Positions 6,491 through 14,035 of a stretch of DNA of 16,272 bases are shown here, piece by piece. This DNA is from a bacterium (GTDB lineage: Bacteria > Verrucomicrobiota > Verrucomicrobiae > Opitutales > Opitutaceae): contig JAJXYI010000640.1 in the NCBI GenBank assembly GCA_021780625.1, positions 1 to 16,272 on the forward strand, read 5' to 3'. The position numbers and the translations under genes were made by a program. Within the stretch, counting starts at the first letter, position 1. Each line of letters starts with the position of its first letter. The notes under the pieces were generated by a model that saw nothing but the letters and a program-made list of their open reading frames with translations, did not search any database and had not been told where the DNA came from.

Positions 6491-7699
6491 ATGAATCCGA
6501 AGCGTGTCTGGTTGGCCGCGGTGGCCTTTTCCCTGGGGGCAGGAGCATGCCTGGAGGGGGCCGAGAACCTGATTCCGGAGTCGGCGGTCGTCGCACAGAA
6601 CGCGCCGGCAAGATTCGAATTGCTCGTGACCAACGAAGGTTCCGAGGCCTCGACCGTGGACCTCAAGCCGCTCCTGAATGCGAGGCTGCATGCGGGGTCG
6701 CAGACCGCGGAGGAAGTCGAGCTTCGAATGGTGGGGAAGGCTGGGCCGCGAACGCTTGGGTCGGGTGGATTTCTCAGGGTCGCGTACACGCTGGTCCTTC
6801 CCCCGGGGATAACGGGGCCGGTCATCCTGGAGCCGAAGTTCCCCGAGCTTCGGCCCGTCATGTTTTCGGTGGAGCCTGAGCGCATCGCGGTCGCGGCGAC
6901 CTCTTCCGCGACGGGAACGCGGTCGGGGGCGACGCGGCAGGGGGGAGTGAGTGAGCTCCGGCGCGAGGCGGCACTCAGGAGGAGCACGCGATTGCTGAGC
7001 GGTGTTTCCGCCTACGAGCCCGTGTATTTCGGAATTGGGGCCAGCGACGGGCTCAACGCCAAATTCCAGCTCAGCCTCAAATACAATCCCTTTGAGATCT
7101 GGCCCTTCTTCTTCGGCTACACGCAGACCTCGCTCTGGGATCTCCATTCGACATCGGCGCCGTTTCGCGACACTTCATATCGACCGTCGCTGTTTTACCT
7201 CAATGAGAATGTCTGGACCGCACGGGACCGAAGCCTTCGATTTGGGTGGCAGGGGGGATTCGAGCATGAGTCGAATGGCAAGGGCGGAGCCGATTCGCGC
7301 AGCATCAACCTCATCTTCGCGCGCCCCCGCTTCGAGTGGCGCATGGGGGGTGGCAGCAGGCTGGTGATTTCACCCAAGGTGTATGGATACCTTGATAAGT
7401 CGGAAAACCCGGACATCGCCGACTATCGCGGCTATTGCGACTTCCTCGTGAGCTACCTGTGGCACGACTGGAGGCTGTCGGTCACGGCCAGGCGGGGGAT
7501 GCGAGCGCACAATGGGAGCCTGCAGATCGACGCGGTGTTTCCGCTGCAAACGACCGAGGACCTCTTGACGAGGGTCGGCGTACGGGGCGTCAACGGGTAT
7601 CTCTTTTTGCAATACTTCAACGGCTGGGGCGAATCGATACTCGACTACAACCGGAAGCTCCATTCGCAGGTGCGGGCGGGCCTGATGATCGTGCCCTGA
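6491..7699 (+). CDS. pldA: Outer-membrane phospholipase A (OMPLA/PldA family) with N-terminal extra domain
   Basis: This is an outer-membrane beta-barrel phospholipase of 402 aa that hydrolyses phospholipids reaching the outer leaflet. A signal peptide (about 1-24, MNPKRVWLAAVAFSLGAGAC) fixes the ATG at 6491. The active-site motif is FEHESNG, with His259 and Ser261, followed by Asn273 in SRSINLIF. Their spacing (2 and 14) is identical to His142, Ser144 and Asn156 of E. coli OMPLA. Further family motifs are FGYTQTSLWD (about 208-217) and FNGWGESILDYNR near the C-terminus. The barrel covers about residues 170-402. Residues 26-150 form an additional, probably all-beta, segment (ARFELLVTNEGSEA) plus a Ser/Thr/Arg-rich linker that E. 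coli PldA (289 aa precursor) lacks. The gene stands alone, with a sensor kinase downstream. Confidence 0.9.
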   Translation: MNPKRVWLAAVAFSLGAGACLEGAENLIPESAVVAQNAPARFELLVTNEGSEASTVDLKPLLNARLHAGSQTAEEVELRMVGKAGPRTLGSGGFLRVAYTLVLPPGITGPVILEPKFPELRPVMFSVEPERIAVAATSSATGTRSGATRQGGVSELRREAALRRSTRLLSGVSAYEPVYFGIGASDGLNAKFQLSLKYNPFEIWPFFFGYTQTSLWDLHSTSAPFRDTSYRPSLFYLNENVWTARDRSLRFGWQGGFEHESNGKGGADSRSINLIFARPRFEWRMGGGSRLVISPKVYGYLDKSENPDIADYRGYCDFLVSYLWHDWRLSVTARRGMRAHNGSLQIDAVFPLQTTEDLLTRVGVRGVNGYLFLQYFNGWGESILDYNRKLHSQVRAGLMIVP

Positions 7700-7715
7700 G
7701 GGGCGACGCGCCCGG
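7700..7715 (+). other. Small hairpin after the phospholipase gene
   Basis: GGGCG-ACG-CGCCC sits within the first 15 bases after the stop. No T-run follows, so it could stabilise the 3' end of the message but is not a convincing intrinsic terminator. Confidence 0.25.
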
Positions 7716-7801
7716 GGAGTCAAGGTGACCGCCTGTAATCTTGCATCAAATTCGAGCCACGCCGGTTGACCAATGATTGCACCGCGCTAAGGATTGAAGG
7801 C

Positions 7802-9415
7802 ATGAACACCAGTCCGAGGGGTGCGTCCGCGCGCAAGATCCTGTACTTGGATGGTGGGCATTCCAATTCCGACGACATCTACGAGACCCTGCGGACCTGT
7901 GATGTCGGGATGGAGGTCTCACGCGTCACGCGGGCGGAGGATTACAGGGTGGCCCTCGAAGGCCGCGAAGCGGACCTGATCGTGGCCGACGACACGGTGC
8001 CCGGGCTCCCGGGAATGGGTGCCCGCGATCTCGCTTGGCAACGTTGTCCGAACGTGCCGTTCCTCTATATCTCCGGCACGCCGACACGGGAACGGATTGA
8101 GGCTGCCCGGAATGCCGGTGCGGCGGACATGGTGGACGGGCGGAATCTCCCGCACCTCCTGGCGGCGGTCAGGTACAGCCTCAATCTCGTGGACATGGAA
8201 CTCCGGATACGCCGCCGGGCCAGGCTGGTGAGCGCGGTCCAGGAACTCTCACTGGTCCGCACGCTGGGGGAAATCCAGGTGATCGTCCGCCGCGCCGCGC
8301 GCGAGTTGACCGGAGCGGACGGGGCGACCTTCGTGCTGCGCGACAGCGGTTGCTGCTTTTATGCGGACGAGGATGCGATCAGTCCGCTTTGGAAGGGGAA
8401 ACGCTTCCCCATGTCGGCCTGCATCAGCGGCTGGACGATGATGAACAGGCGGTCTGTGATCATCGAGGACATCTATGCGGACTCGAGGATACCGGCGGAG
8501 GCCTATCGCCCGACCTTTGTGCAGAGCCTGTTGATGGTTCCGATCCGGACCGAGGCGCCGATCGGGGCGATCGGAAACTACTGGGCGACCAGCCATCGAG
8601 CCACGCCGGAGGAGGCGGACCTGCTCCAGGCACTCGCGAACACGACCTCGGTCGCGATGGAAAACGTGCGGGTCTACGAGGAACTCGAACAGCGCGTGAA
8701 GGATCGCACGGTGCAGCTCGAGGCGACGAACCGGGAGCTGGAGGCGTTTTCGTATTCGGTTTCTCACGACCTTAGGTCGCCGCTGACGGTGGTGCGGGGT
8801 TACTCGGAGCTTCTGCTGGGCGTTCTGGGCGACACGGCGGAGCCGGGAGTGCGCCGCTACCTCGAACAACTCGTCGCGGGTTCGAAGCAGATGTGCGAAA
8901 TCGTGGACGACCTGCTGCGGCTGGCCATGGTGGCCAAGACCGAATTGCAGGTCCAGGAGATTGATCTGAGCCGGGAGGCCGGCGAGATTCTTTCGAAGAA
9001 CCGGGCCAATGATGCCGTGCGAAAGGCCGAGTGCGTGATCGAGCCGGGCGTCACGGCGCTGGGCGATCCAGGCCTCGTGAGGGTGGTGCTCGAGAACCTG
9101 CTGTCGAACGCCTGGAAGTATTCCTCGCGCACGGATGCCGCGAGGATCGAATTTGGGCAGCAGGCTGCGACGGATGGGTCGTGCGTCTTCTTCGTGCGGG
9201 ACAACGGCGCGGGCTTCGACATGGACAAGGCCTCGTCGCTGTTCGCACCCTTCCACCGTTTGCACGATCAAACGGAATTTGAGGGGACGGGGGTCGGCTT
9301 GGCGACCGTCCAGCGGGTGATCAGCCGGCACGGAGGGAAAATCTGGGCGGAAGCGGCGGTAGGGAAAGGGGCCGCGTTCTTTTTCACCCTGCCTGGATCG
9401 AAGCGGAAGGAGTGA
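7802..9415 (+). CDS. Sensor histidine kinase: degenerate receiver, GAF, HisKA, HATPase
   Basis: This is a soluble hybrid-type histidine kinase of 537 aa with no membrane segment. Residues 12-130 resemble a receiver domain: the ILYLDGG strand, candidate phospho-acceptor Asp63/Asp64 in LIVADDTVPG, and SG where the conserved Thr/Ser lies. However, the second acidic residue is Gly and the conserved Lys is missing (ISGTPTRER). A GAF domain follows (about 145-290), then a short coiled linker (EELEQRVKDRTVQLEATNRE). HisKA has the H-box SHDLRSPL with phospho-acceptor His322. The HATPase domain has N-box ENLLSNAWKYS, G1 DNGAGFD (467-473), F-box FAPFHRL and G2 GTGVGLA. The tail resembles bacteriophytochrome-type kinases, but I see no chromophore-binding evidence. 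The ATG at 7802 follows AAGGATTGAAGG; a TTG at 7766 is an alternative. No partner response regulator lies next to it, so it is an orphan here. Confidence 0.9.
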   Translation: MNTSPRGASARKILYLDGGHSNSDDIYETLRTCDVGMEVSRVTRAEDYRVALEGREADLIVADDTVPGLPGMGARDLAWQRCPNVPFLYISGTPTRERIEAARNAGAADMVDGRNLPHLLAAVRYSLNLVDMELRIRRRARLVSAVQELSLVRTLGEIQVIVRRAARELTGADGATFVLRDSGCCFYADEDAISPLWKGKRFPMSACISGWTMMNRRSVIIEDIYADSRIPAEAYRPTFVQSLLMVPIRTEAPIGAIGNYWATSHRATPEEADLLQALANTTSVAMENVRVYEELEQRVKDRTVQLEATNRELEAFSYSVSHDLRSPLTVVRGYSELLLGVLGDTAEPGVRRYLEQLVAGSKQMCEIVDDLLRLAMVAKTELQVQEIDLSREAGEILSKNRANDAVRKAECVIEPGVTALGDPGLVRVVLENLLSNAWKYSSRTDAARIEFGQQAATDGSCVFFVRDNGAGFDMDKASSLFAPFHRLHDQTEFEGTGVGLATVQRVISRHGGKIWAEAAVGKGAAFFFTLPGSKRKE

Positions 9416-9643
9416 GTCGTTGCGCCGCCCGGCATGGACCGGGTGCCCAGTCAGACGGTGGCCCCCCCCGAGGGCGCCGGCCCGCGGGAGCTCGCCTGCT
9501 TCCGATGGCAAACCTGCGCCGTCTGCGGCGGGAGGGCATGGATGGAGCGCTTCCGGGCAGGATTCTGGGTCCTTGCAAAGATCGTTCGATGGTGGCGATT
9601 CTTGGGAGAGGGCGCTGGAGCCCGTCCCCCAAGCATTATCACC
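9416..9643. other. Intergenic region before the DUF1573 operon
   Basis: These 228 bases should hold the kinase 3' end and the operon promoter. A small stem, CCCGG/CCGGG, lies near 9428-9443 without a T-run. The DUF1573 frame stays open back to an ATG at 9434, but the signal peptide begins only at 9644, and the upstream translation looks like non-coding DNA. TTGCAA near 9574 with ATTCTT 19 bases later is the best sigma-70 guess, and it is weak. Confidence 0.35.
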
Positions 9644-10306
9644 ATGCGCGTCATCAGAACCCTGATCCTTGCCTGTCTCGCCGTTGCCTGCGGAATGCAA
9701 TGTGCGGCTGCGGAGTTGACGTGGACACGGGATCGCGTGCGGCTGACCGTCGACAACACGGTGGTATCCGTTCACGCGAGTTTCCCCTACCGAAACACCG
9801 GATCGAAGGCCGTGCGCGTCCTGGTGGCGCGTCCGTCCTGCGACTGCATGGTCGTGGGAGATTCCTCCTTCGTGGTGGAACCGGGGAAGGAGGGTGCGCT
9901 CGACGTGACGTTACGCCTCATGGGCCAAGTGGGCTCGGTGCGCAAGGAGCTCTGGGTGGCCACCGACGCCCCCGACGCGTCCCCGCAGAGGCTTGAGCTC
10001 GATGTCGAGGTGCACGAGCGCATCGCGGTCAGGCCACGGATGCTGTTCTGGACCCTGGGCGACGAGCCATCGGCGAAAACGATCAGGGTTGCCGTGAGCC
10101 CCGAGGGTTCGGCCCGGCTTCTTGGCGTGCGGACTTCGGGCGGGGAATTTCTGGTGGCAACGGAGCCTGGGGCGGCGCCCGGGACCTGGATACTGAGTGT
10201 TCATCCTGTGGATACCAAGAGCCGTCGCAACGGCTCGGCCGCGCTCGATTTTGCCGGCTCCGACGGGGCGCCGCTTAAGGTGGAGGTTTATTTGGTCGTC
10301 CGATGA
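9644..10306 (+). CDS. Secreted DUF1573 domain protein
   Basis: This is a 220-aa exported protein. The signal peptide ends at CAAA-ELT (about residue 23), which decides the ATG at 9644. Residues 25-115 match the DUF1573 pattern: an Ig-like beta domain with FPYRNTGSKAVRVL, a cysteine pair in RPSCDCMVV (Cys66 and Cys68), and the closing VVEPGKEGALDVTL. A second beta domain (about 120-220) has no cysteines and looks like a repeated Ig-like fold. The molecular function of DUF1573 is not settled. The stop overlaps the next start (ATGA at 10303-10306), so this gene is translationally coupled to a rhodanese and a MauE-like gene. That argues for a shared thiol or sulfur task outside the cytoplasmic membrane. 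Confidence 0.85.
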   Translation: MRVIRTLILACLAVACGMQCAAAELTWTRDRVRLTVDNTVVSVHASFPYRNTGSKAVRVLVARPSCDCMVVGDSSFVVEPGKEGALDVTLRLMGQVGSVRKELWVATDAPDASPQRLELDVEVHERIAVRPRMLFWTLGDEPSAKTIRVAVSPEGSARLLGVRTSGGEFLVATEPGAAPGTWILSVHPVDTKSRRNGSAALDFAGSDGAPLKVEVYLVVR

Positions 10307-10707
10307 TCCGCGGCATAGGCATCCTCCTGTTCGTCGCGGTCCTTCCGGCGCTGGCATCGCTGGTGGTTTACCGCGGCTCGCTCGCGCGGGCAATCGCGCC
10401 GGTGGTGGGGATTTCGTACCGCGAGGCGTTTCTGGGAAACGTAATCTGGGTGGATGCGCGTTCAGCGGATGATTACCGGCGAGCCCACGTGGCCGGAGCA
10501 ATCTCTCTGGGCACTGAAGGCTGGGACCAGGCACTCGCCGAGATCGCCCGAAGGTGGAAGCCGGGGATCAGGATCGTCGTTTACTGCAGTGCGGGCTGCG
10601 ATCTCGCCCGCGAGGCCGCGGTGCGGCTGAGGACCGACGCAGGAATCGAGGGGGTGTTCACCCTTGAGGGCGGATGGCCGCCTGGGGCGGCGGGGGATGG
10701 CCGATGA
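10303..10707 (+). CDS. Membrane-anchored rhodanese-like protein
   Basis: This is a 134-aa protein with one N-terminal membrane segment (about 4-23) and a rhodanese domain (about 37-128). WVDARSADDYRRAHVAGAISL is typical of the rhodanese N-half, and the active loop is VYCSAGCDLA with catalytic-type Cys95 and a second Cys99. The CxxxC arrangement differs from the usual CRxGxR loop. The Arg at position 3, before the membrane segment, suggests N-in topology and a domain in the periplasm. Rhodaneses carry sulfur as a cysteine persulfide; that activity is inferred here from Cys95. The gene overlaps its neighbours by ATGA at both ends (10303-10306 and 10704-10707). The C-terminus is short and Gly-rich. 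Confidence 0.85.
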   Translation: MIRGIGILLFVAVLPALASLVVYRGSLARAIAPVVGISYREAFLGNVIWVDARSADDYRRAHVAGAISLGTEGWDQALAEIARRWKPGIRIVVYCSAGCDLAREAAVRLRTDAGIEGVFTLEGGWPPGAAGDGR

Positions 10708-11135
10708 AGACGCGCAGGTGGCTTGAACATGGTGCGCTCCTCACATTGGGCCTGGTGTTTGCCGCCGCGGGGATCCTGAAGGTGGCGGATCCCGTGGGAT
10801 TCGCGGACGCGGTCTATCGGTACCGAATGCTGTCGTGGACACCCTCGCTCGTGTTGGCCGTCTACCTTCCGTGGCTGGAGTTAGTGGCCTCGCTGGCGCT
10901 GCTTTCGGCGCAGCTCAGGAGGCCGGCGGTCGCTCTGCTGGCCGGATTGTGCGTGGTATTCCTGGTGGTCCAGGGACTGGCGAAGGCGCGGGGATTGGAG
11001 CTGACGTGTGGATGTTTTGGGGGAAGCGGCGGCGGAGGAGGAGATCTTGGCTGGAGCATTCTCCGCGATCTCGCGCTGCTGGCGCTGGCGCTCGCGTACC
11101 TCGGCTCGACGGCGAGAACGGGGGCGCGGAGATAG
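10704..11135 (+). CDS. MauE/DoxX-like redox-associated membrane protein
   Basis: This is a 143-aa integral membrane protein with four predicted helices (about 9-27, 47-68, 74-93 and 118-136). The loop between helices 3 and 4 carries CGCFGG (Cys102 and Cys104), the hallmark of the MauE family, whose founding member supports disulfide maturation of methylamine dehydrogenase. With a cytoplasmic N-terminus (MKTRR) this loop lies in the periplasm. A Gly-rich spacer (GGSGGGGGDLG) follows it. The in-frame ATG at 10674 is rejected because the ATG at 10704 gives an ATGA overlap with the rhodanese stop and starts right before the first helix. No mau genes are present, so the role is probably general thiol redox chemistry coupled to the two genes before it. 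Confidence 0.85.
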   Translation: MKTRRWLEHGALLTLGLVFAAAGILKVADPVGFADAVYRYRMLSWTPSLVLAVYLPWLELVASLALLSAQLRRPAVALLAGLCVVFLVVQGLAKARGLELTCGCFGGSGGGGGDLGWSILRDLALLALALAYLGSTARTGARR

Positions 11136-11159
11136 GCGCGGCCGGGCATTGCCGGCTGC
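11136..11159. other. Short convergent intergenic stretch with a small hairpin
   Basis: Only 24 bases separate the converging MauE-like and gspE-like genes. They contain GCCGG-GCATTG-CCGGC, a 5-bp stem that could act in both directions. There is no T-run on either strand, so it is at best a weak terminator. Confidence 0.3.
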
Positions 11160-13337
11160 TCACAGGACGAGGTCGGGAGGAACGTTGGCGAGAGCCTCCT
11201 CGATTGTCGTGATGCCCTGACGCACCTTCAACATCGAGTCCTGGTGAAGCGTCTTCATGCCGCCGCGCACGGCGATGCGTTTGAGATCGGCCACCTGGAG
11301 CCTGCCGTTGATGGCCTCGGTCAGCTCCTCGCTATTGGTCATCAATTCATGGATACCGACGCGCCCCTTGTAGCCTGAGCCGCCGCAGGCGGGACAGCCC
11401 TGGGGGTTGGCGCGAAAGACGGTCTCCACCCGCGCCCCCAGCGCCTTTTCGACGATGTCCCTCTCGCGGCCGGCGGGGGCGCACTGCTGCTTGCAGTTGC
11501 TGCAGACGCGACGAAGCAGGCGCTGGGCGCAGACCGCGACGAGCGAGGCGGAGATGTTGAAGGGTTCGACGCCCATCTCACACAGGCGGGTGATGGTGGA
11601 GGGAGCGTCGTTCGTATGTAGCGTGGAGACGAGCAGGTGCCCGGTGAGGGCGGCCTCGATCGCGATCTCCGCGGTCTCCTGATCGCGGATCTCACCCACC
11701 AAAATCACATCGGGGTCCATTCGCAGATAACAGCGCAGCGCCCGGGCAAAGGTCAGGCCGATCTGACGGTTCATCTGCATCTGGTTGATTCCGGCCAGGG
11801 TGTATTCGATGGGGTCTTCGGCGGTCTGGATGTTGATGTCGGGGTTGTTGATTTCGGACAGGGCCGAATAGAGCGTCATCGACTTGCCTGATCCGGTGGG
11901 GCCGCAGTGCAGAATCATGCCGTAAGGCTGCCGGATGCACTCCTGGTAGCGTGCGAGGTTCTCGTCGGAGAAACCCAGGGCGGTGAGTGGAAGCGTCGAC
12001 TTCTGCTTGTCGAGGATGCGCATGCACACCTTCTCGCCAAAATTCATCGGACCGGTTGCGACACGCAGGTCGATATCGATGTTTTTCTTGGTGTATTTCT
12101 TGAAGACGATGCGGCCGTCCTGTGGAAGCCGCCGCTCGGCGATGTCGAGGTTGCACATGATCTTCAGGCGGGTGACCAGTGCGTTGCTGACCTGCTTGGG
12201 CAGGCGGAGCTTCTCGTAGCAGAGACCGTCGACGCGATAACGCACGACGAGGTCCCTTTCGTGGGGTTCGATGTGGATGTCGGAGGCGCCGGTCATGTAG
12301 GCGTCCTCGATCACCCGATTGGCGAGCTGGACTATCGGGGCGGAGTCCTCGCTCTCGAGATCTGCGGTGCTGACCTCCGAACCGTCGGGGGAGTAGGCGG
12401 TCGTGATGACGTCGGCGACGGAGGAGATGTCGACCTCCACGCTGTCGGCCCCTTTTCCTCCATCCTTGAAATGTCGTTTCACGAGGGAATCGATCAACGA
12501 GGCTGGGGCGACGGAGACATCCTCGATGACGAATTCGGTTGCCTGCTGAAACGACTCCCGTTTGGCGAAGTCGAGCGGGTTGGGCATTATCACCGCGATT
12601 GAGCCTGACGACAGGCGCTTGTAGGGGAAGATTCCCTCGCGCCGGATGATGGCGTCACCGATGGCCTCGACGAGCGTGGGGTCGATATCGATTTGGTCGG
12701 CGCGGGCGACGAGCGGGAGCGAGGTCAGGCGGGCGACGAACTTGGCTGTGTCCTCGGCGCTGAGTTGGAATTTGGGGTCCAGCATCCGCTGGATCAGGGG
12801 AGCGGAGTACTCGGCGACCTCCGTGAGCAGGTCCAGATCGCGCTCGACAAACAGACCTCCGGTGCCGGCTCCCGGCTCCTTGTTGAGCACTTGGATGGCG
12901 CCGATGATGATGTTGGTCTTCAGTGGCACCGTGAGCATGGAGTGGACTTCGAAGCCTGTATGCAGGTCTTGCAGGATCGCGGCGTCGGGACCGTCTTTCG
13001 GGAAAAACAGGGGCTCGCCGGACGCCAGGACCCTGCCGACATTGCCGGTGCCCAGCGGGAGTTTCGTCGCAAGGAGATGTGCCGTGGCATCCTTGAACCG
13101 TTGCGCAAGCGCGGAGTCAGCACCCCACAGCGTCGGCGAATAATAGACATGCCTGAAGGCGATGTCGTTGCCCTCGACGAGGTATAGCGTCATGGACTGT
13201 GCTTGGAGGGCTTCGACCACCTTGCTCGCCGTCAACTCGATCACCGAACTCACGTCTTCGCGGCTCGGGGTGGGCTTCGAGATGACCTTGATGAGAAGGG
13301 AGCGGCGCAGGGTGCTGGCGATATTCGATACGACCAT
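11160..13337 (-). CDS. GspE/PilB-family secretion ATPase with N-terminal GAF domain
   Basis: This is a cytoplasmic hexameric ATPase of type II secretion or type IV pilus assembly, 725 aa; typical GspE/PilB is 500-570 aa. Residues about 20-185 form a GAF domain ([20 protein letters not shown], then [21 protein letters not shown] and GAIQVLNK). Residues about 195-320 resemble a diverged N-terminal T2SSE/MshEN domain. The catalytic core follows: ASDIHIEP, Walker A GPTGSGKS (479-486), Asp box TAEDPIEY, Walker [13 protein letters not shown] (541-552), His box STLHTND, and the zinc-binding CSNC (612-615) with CPAC (648-651). The zinc motif favours GspE/PilB over PilT. I chose the ATG at 13337; a TTG at 13442 would add a Pro-rich leader. 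No pilus or secretion partners lie beside it here. Confidence 0.93.
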   Translation of the reverse strand: MVVSNIASTLRRSLLIKVISKPTPSREDVSSVIELTASKVVEALQAQSMTLYLVEGNDIAFRHVYYSPTLWGADSALAQRFKDATAHLLATKLPLGTGNVGRVLASGEPLFFPKDGPDAAILQDLHTGFEVHSMLTVPLKTNIIIGAIQVLNKEPGAGTGGLFVERDLDLLTEVAEYSAPLIQRMLDPKFQLSAEDTAKFVARLTSLPLVARADQIDIDPTLVEAIGDAIIRREGIFPYKRLSSGSIAVIMPNPLDFAKRESFQQATEFVIEDVSVAPASLIDSLVKRHFKDGGKGADSVEVDISSVADVITTAYSPDGSEVSTADLESEDSAPIVQLANRVIEDAYMTGASDIHIEPHERDLVVRYRVDGLCYEKLRLPKQVSNALVTRLKIMCNLDIAERRLPQDGRIVFKKYTKKNIDIDLRVATGPMNFGEKVCMRILDKQKSTLPLTALGFSDENLARYQECIRQPYGMILHCGPTGSGKSMTLYSALSEINNPDINIQTAEDPIEYTLAGINQMQMNRQIGLTFARALRCYLRMDPDVILVGEIRDQETAEIAIEAALTGHLLVSTLHTNDAPSTITRLCEMGVEPFNISASLVAVCAQRLLRRVCSNCKQQCAPAGRERDIVEKALGARVETVFRANPQGCPACGGSGYKGRVGIHELMTNSEELTEAINGRLQVADLKRIAVRGGMKTLHQDSMLKVRQGITTIEEALANVPPDLVL

Positions 13338-13494
13338 GACAGAGCGGTGCGGGGTGTTGGGGTCTCCGGGAGGGGGAGCTGGAGGAGAGGACGCGTGAGC
13401 GCTGCCAGGACTGATCCTTGCCAGGGGAGGAGAGCCCTGCAATGCGAAAGGCGGCGAGAACGGGGCCGGGGCGTGGAGCAGGACGCGGTGATTT

Positions 13495-13524
13495 TCTTCG
13501 CAAGAATAAAAAAATTGGCGAAGA
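13495..13524. promoter_or_regulatory. Dyad in the gspE/yraN divergent region
   Basis: Perfect 7-base arms TCTTCGC (13495-13501) and GCGAAGA (13518-13524) flank a 16-base AT-rich spacer. The dyad ends 9 bases before the yraN ATG and sits between two divergent genes, in an AT-rich island within very GC-rich DNA. It could be an operator, a leader hairpin or a promoter element. The AT-rich run GATATAAAAAT directly before the ATG is compatible with a -10 element and would leave almost no leader. Function is unproven. Confidence 0.4.
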
Positions 13525-13533
13525 TATAAAAAT

Positions 13534-13968
13534 ATGACCTTTATCGTGCGCTGTTTGAATGCCCTTCGTGGATCGATGCCGTTGTGGAGAAGAGGGGAGC
13601 GTGCGGCGGCGCGGCTGCTCCGGCGCGAGAAGGGGTATCGGGTGCTGGCGAGGAATTGGCGCAGCCCGGAGGACCGCCGCGACGAGCTCGACCTGGTGTG
13701 TCTGGACGGAGAGATCCTCGTGTTTGTCGAGGTGAAGACACGGTTTGTGGGAGCCCGGGTTCGGGGGTATCAAGCGGCATTGAGGCGGCGTAAACGTCTA
13801 GCGCTGCGGCGCGTTGCGTTTTCGTACCTTCGTGCGCTGCGGGGGGCGGGACGTCCTCGGGCGGTCCGGTTCGATGTCGTGGAGGTCGAGACCTCGTGGG
13901 GGCGGATCGTAGGGGTAAATCACTTTCAAAACGCCAGGATCTTCGGGAGGAGATGTCGGATCGCGTGA
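13534..13968 (+). CDS. yraN: YraN/UPF0102 family nuclease-like protein
   Basis: This is a 144-aa protein of the UPF0102 (YraN) family, which has a restriction-endonuclease-like fold of uncertain cellular role, usually linked to DNA processing. The family pattern is plain: [20 protein letters not shown] (19-38), ARNWR, then Asp53 in DELDLV and Glu66/Lys68 in FVEVKTR, the D-ExK nuclease arrangement. The ATG at 13534 gives a short N-terminal stretch before the family start; the ATG at 13576 ([11 protein letters not shown]) is a credible alternative matching usual family length. It is transcribed away from the gspE-like gene and lies 67 bases before zwf. The C-terminus is Arg-rich. Confidence 0.88.
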   Translation: MTFIVRCLNALRGSMPLWRRGERAAARLLRREKGYRVLARNWRSPEDRRDELDLVCLDGEILVFVEVKTRFVGARVRGYQAALRRRKRLALRRVAFSYLRALRGAGRPRAVRFDVVEVETSWGRIVGVNHFQNARIFGRRCRIA

Positions 13969-13986
13969 GGTGGGCCGGGCGGGATG

Positions 13987-14028
13987 CGCGAAATAATATC
14001 GCGACGCCCCGTTTGCGTGCGGCGCAAA
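13987..14028. promoter_or_regulatory. Two adjacent dyads in the zwf leader
   Basis: CGCGA-AATAATA-TCGCG (13987-14003) is followed by TTTGCG-TGCGG-CGCAAA (14012-14028), ending 7 bases before the zwf ATG. The AT-rich loop of the first contains AATAAT, a 5-of-6 match to a -10 element, but no -35 is visible at the right distance. The second could form a hairpin next to the start codon. A regulatory role is a guess; both stems are short (5 and 6 bp). Confidence 0.35.
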
Positions 14029-14035
14029 TAATCGT

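Noticed and set aside
9434..9643. N-terminal extension of the DUF1573 frame from an ATG at 9434
   Set aside because: The hydrophobic signal peptide begins at 9644; the extra 70 residues would bury it and have no coding character.
8249..9775. Long minus-strand frame opposite the histidine kinase
   Set aside because: It is His/Arg/Pro-rich with no domain character and lies over an intact kinase with all catalytic boxes on the plus strand.
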